Shown: positions 1 through 5,813 of the stretch, piece by piece
Layout: each line of letters starts with the position of its first letter
Position numbering within the stretch: the first letter of the stretch is position 1
DNA from: an uncultured Selenomonadaceae bacterium
GTDB taxonomy: Bacteria > Bacillota > Negativicutes > Selenomonadales > Selenomonadaceae
Assembly (NCBI GenBank): GCA_945637225.1
Contig: CALZDE010000138.1
Location: 1-5,813 of the forward strand
Reading direction: 5' to 3'
Length of the DNA stretch: 5,813 nt
Position numbers and translations under genes: made by a program
Notes under the pieces: generated by a model
Told to the model about the DNA's origin: nothing
Databases searched by the model: none
What the model saw: only the letters and a program-made list of their open reading frames with translations

Positions 1-1892
1 GTGAAAGATTCATCCTCCATGTCTAAATCCATTTCTGACAAATCATCAGTAAAATCAGCGTTTTTATCCATTTTATCAATTTTCTCGATAGCCTGTTTTA
101 TGCGATAATGAATTTTACCAATGGTAATACTAAAGGCATATACAGAGCTTTCCAAACGCTTCAACAGATTAATCGCCATGAGATTACGCAAGCCTATTTC
201 TCGGTTTTCCTGATTAAAGCCTACATTTATTTTATCATCACCATATATCTCTGCATATTTGTGCTTCATAATTGGCAGAATAAACAAAGTTGGCGTGTAA
301 ATAGATAATTCCAGCTTCATAAGATGTTCAAAGATTTCATCAAAGGAAATAATATCCATCTTGTCCGTAAGAGGCGGTCTGTAGGAAATAGGTGGTAATC
401 TCTTAGGGAATTTCCCTATATCTGCTGTGTCATAATACTTCTCAATATGCTTGCGAGAACGTGCTATAGTCACTTCATCAAGCAGATTGAAAAAATCAAA
501 GCTAAGTGATTTCAGCAGATTTTCTAAGGTACGTTCCTCTGGCTCAGACTTAACCCATTTATTATAAGCTCCCTGTGCTTGCCTAAATATTTCATCTATG
601 CCAGTGTCCAATTCAAGTTTTTCATTGATTTCTCTTGCATTACCTTCATAGGCTAACTGAAGCTGATTACGTAAATCATTAAAGCGATTATTGACAGGTG
701 TAGCAGAGAGCATGAGAACCTTAGTCTTAACACCAGTCTGCATAACATGCTTCATCAGCCTATTGTAACGATTATCCCTGCCATTTTTATCCACCTGACC
801 ACCATTGCGGAAATTGTGCGATTCATCTATTACAACTAAATCATAGTTTCCCCAATTAATGCGACTTAAATCTATACCATTGGATTTACCAGTGGTACGG
901 CTCATGTCAGTATGGAATAGGACATCGTAATTAAGTCTATCCTTAGCGATAGGGTTGTTAATATAGTTCCCTTTGTAAGTATTCCAATTATCACCTAATT
1001 TTTTTGGACAAAGTACCAGCACTGTCTTATTACGGTTTTCGTAATACTTAATGACAGCCAACGCAGTAAAGGTTTTGCCTAAGCCTACGCTATCTGCCAA
1101 TATACAACCATTATACTTTTCCAGCTTGCTTATGATACCCAAAGCAGCATCCTTTTGAAAATTAAATAACTTATTCCAAATAATACTGTTCTTAAAACCA
1201 GTACGCTCATTAGGTAATTCATCTTCAGAAATATCCTCCAAAAACTCATGAAAGATATTATACAACACAACAAAATAGATAAACTCAGGAGAATTTTCTC
1301 TGTAAGCAGAAGAAATACTATTAATCACAATATCTGTAATATCATGTAAATTTTCCTCATCCTGCCACAACATATCAAAATTCTGCATCAGTGCCATCGA
1401 CATAGGTGCTTCCATTTTAGTTATAGCAAAAAAGGCATCATTTCCCTGCTCATATCCCAATTCTGTTGTAGTAAAGCCATTAATTGGTATATAGCTTTTA
1501 TCATCGATCAGCATAAAACGTGGTATCTGTCTTTTAGGATTATTGGACTTAAATATTGCTTTATCCTTTAACCACTCAGCACATTCTCTAGCAATAGCCT
1601 TTTGAGTCAGTTCGTTACGCAGACGCACCTCAAACTCAGTGCCATATATACCACGCTCACGATTAAGACGAGGGATATAAAATTCTCTCTTCTCTTTCTT
1701 TGATGATTCTGCATTGAAGGTAGGCTCTGTAAAAACAAAACGCAATTTATCAATATTTTTCAGTTCCTTTTTCAGCTTTTCAAAGGCATATATGGAAAAA
1801 TAGGCTGCCGCAATAGAAACCTTGCTTCCCTTATGCAAATCCATCCGCATAGCTTCATGCAGTTTTACATTGACATTATCTATAATTTCCAT
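1..1892 (-). CDS. Snf2-like SF2 helicase with N-terminal PLD-like domain, N-terminal 630 residues (3' end outside window)
   Basis: I read this frame by hand from an ATG at 1892. It stays open for 630 codons to the left edge, so the gene is cut by the window and not broken. Residues about 20-60 (GSKVSIAAAYFSIYAFEKL, then RFVFTEPTF) resemble the start of the PLD-like nuclease domains fused to Snf2-like helicases (CDD has such a class, PLDc_N_Snf2_like, from memory). The expected later HxK(x4)D motif is not seen: the region at about 123-147 reads IPRFMLIDD...PINGFTTTELGY and lacks both H and K. The first RecA domain is complete: FNFQKDAAL (243-251), Walker A ADSVGLGKT (266-274), VLVLCPKKL (291-299), DESH (356-359), SATPVNNRF (396-404). 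A conserved-looking helical block follows (about 465-487, containing TIARSRKHIEKYY). The second RecA domain lies outside. The gene starts one base after the res stop, implying co-transcription. It is predicted to be a cytosolic dsDNA translocase or remodeller serving the restriction system; its exact function is not known to me. Composition is about 35% G+C in sampled lines. Confidence 0.9.
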   Translation of the reverse strand, partial: MEIIDNVNVKLHEAMRMDLHKGSKVSIAAAYFSIYAFEKLKKELKNIDKLRFVFTEPTFNAESSKKEKREFYIPRLNRERGIYGTEFEVRLRNELTQKAIARECAEWLKDKAIFKSNNPKRQIPRFMLIDDKSYIPINGFTTTELGYEQGNDAFFAITKMEAPMSMALMQNFDMLWQDEENLHDITDIVINSISSAYRENSPEFIYFVVLYNIFHEFLEDISEDELPNERTGFKNSIIWNKLFNFQKDAALGIISKLEKYNGCILADSVGLGKTFTALAVIKYYENRNKTVLVLCPKKLGDNWNTYKGNYINNPIAKDRLNYDVLFHTDMSRTTGKSNGIDLSRINWGNYDLVVIDESHNFRNGGQVDKNGRDNRYNRLMKHVMQTGVKTKVLMLSATPVNNRFNDLRNQLQLAYEGNAREINEKLELDTGIDEIFRQAQGAYNKWVKSEPEERTLENLLKSLSFDFFNLLDEVTIARSRKHIEKYYDTADIGKFPKRLPPISYRPPLTDKMDIISFDEIFEHLMKLELSIYTPTLFILPIMKHKYAEIYGDDKINVGFNQENREIGLRNLMAINLLKRLESSVYAFSITIGKIHYRIKQAIEKIDKMDKNADFTDDLSEMDLDMEDESF

Positions 1893-1893
1893 A

Positions 1894-4800
1894 TCAGCAT
1901 TTCCCCATCACAATCTTCATCAAAGAACCATAATCCTTCACCTGTCCGTAGCGTACCTCACCGCCAGATAATTTTGCAAACAGCTTGCCTGCACACTGAA
2001 TTTTAGCTTTTTCTATAGGTTTGATTTCCAAGCTGGAATTAGTTCCCTTGGTTTCTGCTACAAAGTAAATGTGCTGTACGGTTCCCTCTTTAAAAGCAAT
2101 AGCCCAATCAGGGGAATAATTACCTACAGGAGTTGGGATATAGAAGCCTCTAGGAAGTTTTGCATACACCTCTACCTCATCTGCTGAATCAAGTGCCTCT
2201 GCAAATTTACGCTCAACACTTTTTTCCGCTAGGCCATCTGTCACCACATAATCCAACACATGTTTCTTTGCATCAAATTTCTTGCTAAACGGAATTTTAC
2301 TGATATCTGCATTAAAAATACTGCTATCAAAGGTTTCATTAGTAGTATCGTACTCCACACCTTCTACTATCATATTAGCTTTCTGTTCGTTGATCATGGT
2401 GCTGACCTTGCGAATAAATTCCTCTGGATTTGCCTTAAACATAGCTAAAGTAGTAGTATACAAACCACGTAAAACATCTGCAACAGTACGTCGTGTAAGG
2501 TCAGTCCGACTGGAAATCTCATGAAGCAAATCATACTTAATACTACTGCTATGTGCCTCTTTCAGCGTATGTATCTTGCTGCGGCTCACATTAAATGTAT
2601 CGCCACTTTCCAACTGCCGCTGCTGAATTTCATCCTGTTGCCTGCCAACCTTAAGAGTATATTTTACTTCTGCTACACGCAAATTTTCATTTATATAACG
2701 AATAGATTTATGAATAAGCTCGGTACTATCAAAAGATACACGGTAGCTGTATTTATGGTTAATCTTGTTCCAAAGTGCCTGAAACTCCTTCTTGTAAAAA
2801 TTATCATTTGGCTTATTTTCCATTACCTTTGTTTCGTTGGCATTACCTATCATATCTGCCATGCTGTCATCAACAAATAATGCTGTAACAAAATCATGCA
2901 CCTCTGACTGAATTTCCTTTATAGCTGGCTGTTGTACTGGTGCCAACGTTTTATTTTCTACATCTTCACGAAATTTATCCGATACTTTTTGAGTTTCATT
3001 GTCTATGTAGCCATTTGAAGCCATGTAAAGGTAGAGCTGACTTGCCTGCTCATTCGTGATTTTAATTTCCTTCGTTTTGGTCTTAATAATACGATTTTTA
3101 AATACATCTATATCAACCTTAACAGGTCTTTCACGAAGATTTTCTTTCATGTCATTCTGCAAGTCACTGACAAACTTCTCGTAGCTTTCACTGGCAATAA
3201 CTGTCAGCAGATTTACATCATGTACACTATCTTCCAGCGTTGCCCAGTCCTGACGATTTCCTTCCTGATTTACACACAGTCGCATACCTCGACCAACTTC
3301 CTGACGTTTGCGAGTCTCGCTATTAGCATGCTTTAAAGTGCAAATCTGAAATACATTTGGATTATCCCATCCTTCACTAAGGGCAGAGTGGGAAAATATA
3401 AAACGAACAGGCTCATCAAAGCTCAGCAGTCTTTCCTTATTTTTCATGATAAGGTCATAAGCCCGCATAGCATCGTCATCACCTGCTGACTCCTCACCCT
3501 TTTTCGGTTTCTTAGAATCTACACTTTTTCCCTTTTTATCCACTGAAAAATAGCCTGTATGTACTTTGTGAACATCATCCGCCACCCGCTCCAAATACCG
3601 CTTATAATCGGAATCCATGAGACTTAACAGCATATCATCAAAGACTTTATTGTACTCTTCCTCAAAAATCCTGCCATATTCACCTAAAACCTCATTACCA
3701 TCTGCATCATATTGACGATAATTCGCTACCTCATCTATGAAAAATAGCGATAAAGTCTTTATGCCACGAGAAAAGAGCTTTTCCTCTTTCTCAAAATGTG
3801 CCAGAATGGTTTCCCTTATCTGAATACGTCTTTTATCTATCTCAGACATATCACCAAAAACCTTATGCCCCTCAATAGTAACGCCATTAGTAAATGTAAC
3901 ACTGCCCTGACCGTAAGGATTTATCTCAGAAATAACATATCCTTTGTACTGATTCATCTTGCCAGACAGGTGATACAAATCATCTTTTACATGCAAGACA
4001 GTGGTCTTTCGCTTCGGGCCATTTACCTGCATAACCTCAAAATCAACTACCGCCACTGGTGGCTTATCCTTAAAAACACGCACTTCCTGCAAAAAGAGAT
4101 AACTGTCAATCCCCTGCAAATTATGAAGCTCAAATCCCTTAACCTCGATTTTCTTTACCAATTTTTTATTGTAGGCATCGAGGGCATCTAATGCATAAAC
4201 AGTATTGTGCTTAGTGCGGTGAGTTGCAGAATAATTCAAAGTAAACAAAGGATTAAACCGCTCCAATGCTTTCTTGGTGGCAGGCCCTTCCATCTTCTGT
4301 GGCTCGTCAAGTATGATGATAGGGTTACACTGAGCAATAACATCAATCGGCATCTGAGAACCAAAATCATCACGCCTGCTGTACATTTTGCGAGAAGCCT
4401 TGTTATTTGCCCCTTCTTTAAATGCAGTATTAAATGCCTGCATATTGATAATCATGACAGAAAGGGTATTCTGAGTTGCAAAATCATTGTTAATCTGATT
4501 AAGATTGTCACTATCGTACACGAAATAACGAGCCTTCTTGCCGTACTGCTCCATGAAGTGTTCTTCCATGACCTGAAAGGACTTCTTCACGCCCTCACGA
4601 ATAGCAATAGAAGGAATAACCACAATAAACTTGTTCCAGCCGTAACGCTTGGACAACTCAAACATAGTCTTGATATAGACGTAGGTCTTGCCTGTACCAG
4701 TTTCCATCTCTATATCCAATGCACAACGCTTGTATTCCTTAATTAACTGACTGCTACGCTTAATACTGTACTTATCCTGAATCCTGTTAATATTTTGCAG

Positions 4801-5043
4801 AAGCTCGCTATCTGGCAGCTGAACAGGCGTGTTGCTGTAGCCGATAACATCAACTGTTTCCTCAGAATCTTCCGCAAAAAAATCAGCCATTTCTTCCGTA
4901 TCTGAACCACGTTTCACTGTCTTGCGGCTATGAAGAAAATCGTTATCATCACGCTTGACCTGACCAGAGAAAACGTCAACCACAGCCTCTACCGCATCAG
5001 TCTGATACTGCTGTACCTTAAATTTAAACTTCATCTCCGCCAT
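1894..5043 (-). CDS. res: Type III restriction endonuclease Res subunit (SF2 helicase plus PD-ExK nuclease), complete
   Basis: Res is the ATP-dependent translocating and cleaving subunit of a type III restriction enzyme and acts only in complex with Mod. The 1049-aa protein is slightly longer than the ~970-aa EcoP15I Res I recall. Motifs appear in order: an N-terminal QxYQxDAV block at about 11-18; Walker A METGTGKT at 113-120; DEPQ (motif II, the usual type III variant of DEAD) at 246-249; SATH (motif III) at 272-275; SALSEGWDNP (motif V) at 553-562; and RQEVGRGMRL (motif VI) at 580-589. The C-terminal nuclease has P978-D979 and E997-T-K999, a canonical PD-ExK signature, so all catalytic elements look intact. 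A charged, lysine-rich stretch at about 502-525 probably forms a linker within the second RecA domain. The ATG is supported by AGAAGGG 7 bases upstream and overlaps the mod stop. TGA is followed after one base by the next gene. No frameshift or internal stop is seen. Confidence 0.97.
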   Translation of the reverse strand: MAEMKFKFKVQQYQTDAVEAVVDVFSGQVKRDDNDFLHSRKTVKRGSDTEEMADFFAEDSEETVDVIGYSNTPVQLPDSELLQNINRIQDKYSIKRSSQLIKEYKRCALDIEMETGTGKTYVYIKTMFELSKRYGWNKFIVVIPSIAIREGVKKSFQVMEEHFMEQYGKKARYFVYDSDNLNQINNDFATQNTLSVMIINMQAFNTAFKEGANNKASRKMYSRRDDFGSQMPIDVIAQCNPIIILDEPQKMEGPATKKALERFNPLFTLNYSATHRTKHNTVYALDALDAYNKKLVKKIEVKGFELHNLQGIDSYLFLQEVRVFKDKPPVAVVDFEVMQVNGPKRKTTVLHVKDDLYHLSGKMNQYKGYVISEINPYGQGSVTFTNGVTIEGHKVFGDMSEIDKRRIQIRETILAHFEKEEKLFSRGIKTLSLFFIDEVANYRQYDADGNEVLGEYGRIFEEEYNKVFDDMLLSLMDSDYKRYLERVADDVHKVHTGYFSVDKKGKSVDSKKPKKGEESAGDDDAMRAYDLIMKNKERLLSFDEPVRFIFSHSALSEGWDNPNVFQICTLKHANSETRKRQEVGRGMRLCVNQEGNRQDWATLEDSVHDVNLLTVIASESYEKFVSDLQNDMKENLRERPVKVDIDVFKNRIIKTKTKEIKITNEQASQLYLYMASNGYIDNETQKVSDKFREDVENKTLAPVQQPAIKEIQSEVHDFVTALFVDDSMADMIGNANETKVMENKPNDNFYKKEFQALWNKINHKYSYRVSFDSTELIHKSIRYINENLRVAEVKYTLKVGRQQDEIQQRQLESGDTFNVSRSKIHTLKEAHSSSIKYDLLHEISSRTDLTRRTVADVLRGLYTTTLAMFKANPEEFIRKVSTMINEQKANMIVEGVEYDTTNETFDSSIFNADISKIPFSKKFDAKKHVLDYVVTDGLAEKSVERKFAEALDSADEVEVYAKLPRGFYIPTPVGNYSPDWAIAFKEGTVQHIYFVAETKGTNSSLEIKPIEKAKIQCAGKLFAKLSGGEVRYGQVKDYGSLMKIVMGKC
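1901..1906 (-). promoter_or_regulatory. Ribosome binding site of the Snf2-like helicase gene, inside the end of res
   Basis: The minus strand reads GGGGAA with 8 bases between it and the ATG at 1892. It lies within the last codons of res. It favours this ATG over the later in-frame methionines (codons 15 and 17), which have no comparable site. The match to a classical Shine-Dalgarno is moderate, so translational coupling to res probably contributes to initiation. Confidence 0.5.
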
Positions 5044-5813
5044 TACAGAACCCTTCTTTCTGTAGATGGGCTATAGGTTTTGAAAATCTGCTCAAAATTA
5101 GCCGCTACGCTGTCATTGGCAAGAGAAGAATCACGCATAACGAAATAGGAAGGCTCCAGCTTCGCCACCTCGGTAATAACTTCCTCCGTAACATCAGTAT
5201 CAAAACAAGCCATGAGATGACCGCCAGCCACATTGTAGACAGTTTTGTCACCTATGGTCATAGTCTCAATGGAACTGGAAAGAGGTGCATCAAACTCCAG
5301 CATACACTGGAACAGTAAATCCTCGGCAGTACGGTCTTCTTTCACGTTGTCCACCAAATCAAACATATTCATGTTGACAGTCTCGGCTGGGGTGTAATAA
5401 ACATCCTTCATATTGGAAGAATCGCACTTAAGGACACGAAAACCTATGTCAAGGTCTTTTGCTTCGGGGTGCTCTGCCTTAATCTTGGCACCTGCTCGAC
5501 GAATACGCTCCTTGCCAATTTCACAGATAGTATGTGGTTTATTAATACTATCTAAAAATTTAATTGATTCTAATAAACTCTTTTTTGTATCATTATCATT
5601 AGTTTTTGATAAACTAATATCTAAATTTTCAGGTATTTGAACTAAAATGTATTGTCTTTTACCTTTATCATATTCATTTATTTCCATAACAGCTTGTGCT
5701 GTTGTAGCTGATCCTGAAAAAAAGTCCATAATCACAGCATTTTTATCATTAATTAAATCTAATAAACGCTTTATAAGTTTTAAAGGCTTTTTTCCATTCT
5801 TGAAATCAACGAA
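5043..5813 (-). CDS. mod: Type III restriction-modification DNA methyltransferase Mod, C-terminal part (5' end outside window)
   Basis: Mod is the specificity and modification subunit of a type III restriction-modification system. It transfers a methyl group from S-adenosylmethionine to adenine N6 in one strand of its site and is also required, with Res, for cleavage. The open frame enters from the right edge without a start and gives 256 codons plus TAA. Residues about 30-42 of the fragment (DFFSGSATTAQAV) are the AdoMet-binding motif I of the beta class, in which motif I lies C-terminal to the catalytic (D/N)PPY motif; that motif and the target recognition domain must lie beyond the window. 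Residues 98-106 (EIGKERIRR) and the C-terminal block (SYFVMRDSSL, then NFEQIFKTYSP) also match my memory of type III Mod C-termini. An in-frame GTG at 5735 is internal, since it falls directly before motif I and coding continues upstream. The stop overlaps the res start by one base. Base composition changes abruptly near 5520. Type III assignment is secured by the adjacent res. Confidence 0.93.
   Translation of the reverse strand, partial: FVDFKNGKKPLKLIKRLLDLINDKNAVIMDFFSGSATTAQAVMEINEYDKGKRQYILVQIPENLDISLSKTNDNDTKKSLLESIKFLDSINKPHTICEIGKERIRRAGAKIKAEHPEAKDLDIGFRVLKCDSSNMKDVYYTPAETVNMNMFDLVDNVKEDRTAEDLLFQCMLEFDAPLSSSIETMTIGDKTVYNVAGGHLMACFDTDVTEEVITEVAKLEPSYFVMRDSSLANDSVAANFEQIFKTYSPSTERRVL
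5051..5057 (-). promoter_or_regulatory. Ribosome binding site of res, inside the end of mod
   Basis: On the minus strand AGAAGGG lies 7 bases before the ATG whose first base is 5043. It supports that ATG as the start of res. As it sits within the last codons of mod and the genes overlap as TAATG, ribosomes ending mod translation could re-initiate on res, which would couple the amounts of the two subunits. Confidence 0.7.
5521..5813. other. AT-rich segment inside mod with a sharp composition boundary near 5520
   Basis: Hand counting gives 71 G+C in 293 bases (about 24%) for this segment, against 215 in 480 bases (about 45%) for 5041-5520. The step falls at codons for ICEIGKERIRR, a conserved part of Mod, and the reading frame is unbroken. 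The AT-rich part continues to the window edge, so its other boundary is unknown. It probably marks an imported or exchanged portion of mod. Confidence 0.6.

Noticed and set aside
1..1892. A degraded or empty region, since no start-to-stop gene lies here
   Set aside because: Hand translation of the minus strand gives an unbroken 630-codon frame with clear helicase motifs. It lacks a stop only because the window ends.
3460..3545. Lysine- and acid-rich low-complexity stretch in Res as a possible insertion or frameshift
   Set aside because: The frame is intact and the surrounding motifs are in normal order. Charged variable linkers at this place fit my memory of other type III Res proteins.
4297..4308. 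DEPQ in place of DEAD/DEAH in Res motif II
   Set aside because: DEPQ is, to my knowledge, the normal form of motif II in type III Res subunits, so it is not a defect.
4207..4746. A 179-codon plus-strand open frame opposite res
   Set aside because: It lies antisense to the strongly conserved helicase motifs of res, has no Shine-Dalgarno site or recognisable protein features, and is one of several such frames caused by low stop density on the opposite strand. The other plus-strand frames (108-308, 2260-2448, 2282-2524, 2521-2880, 3796-4191, 5413-5640) are rejected for the same reason.
5717..5723. A7 run in mod (also A7 at 4876-4882 in res and T7 at 999-1005 in the helicase) as phase-variation tracts
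   Set aside because: Type III mod phase variation usually relies on long simple repeats near the 5' end of mod, which lies outside the window. Seven-base runs are common in AT-rich genes, and all three frames are intact.
5043..5735. Mod fragment as a complete 230-aa gene starting at GTG 5735
   Set aside because: The GTG codon sits immediately before motif I, and coding continues upstream in the same frame to the window edge with family-like sequence (KKPLKLIKRLLDLI), so it is an internal valine codon.

Overview
The window is filled end to end by three minus-strand genes with no real intergenic space. Read in transcription order (right to left) they are: the 3' end of a type III DNA methyltransferase gene (mod, 5043-5813, running off the right edge), a complete type III restriction endonuclease/helicase gene (res, 1894-5043, 1049 aa), and the first 630 codons of a large Snf2-like SF2 helicase with an N-terminal phospholipase-D-like domain (1-1892, running off the left edge). 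The mod stop and res start share one base (TAATG). The res stop and helicase start are separated by one base (TGA-T-ATG). This strongly suggests one co-transcribed, translationally coupled operon. No promoter, terminator, RNA gene, CRISPR array, insertion sequence or attachment site is visible.

Functionally, Mod should set sequence specificity and protect the host by N6-adenine methylation. Res, in complex with Mod, should hydrolyse ATP and cleave unmethylated DNA with its C-terminal PD-ExK nuclease. The third gene is the least ordinary part. It is a second, unrelated SF2 motor (Walker A, DESH and SATP motifs intact) joined to a PLD-like N-terminus in which I cannot find a catalytic HxK(x4)D motif. 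Its coupling to mod-res suggests an accessory role in the same defence locus, but this is inference.

The right edge carries a sharp base-composition step inside mod. The part encoding motif I (5521-5813) is about 24% G+C by hand count, while the remainder of mod (5041-5520) is about 45%. The reading frame is intact across the step, which looks like mosaic allele exchange at a conserved protein block.

The organism cannot be named securely. Moderate-to-low G+C, purine-rich Shine-Dalgarno sites close to the starts and lysine/glutamate-rich proteins suit a Firmicutes-type bacterium (Clostridia or Negativicutes are reasonable guesses). The locus is a horizontally mobile defence module, so its composition is a weak guide to the host.
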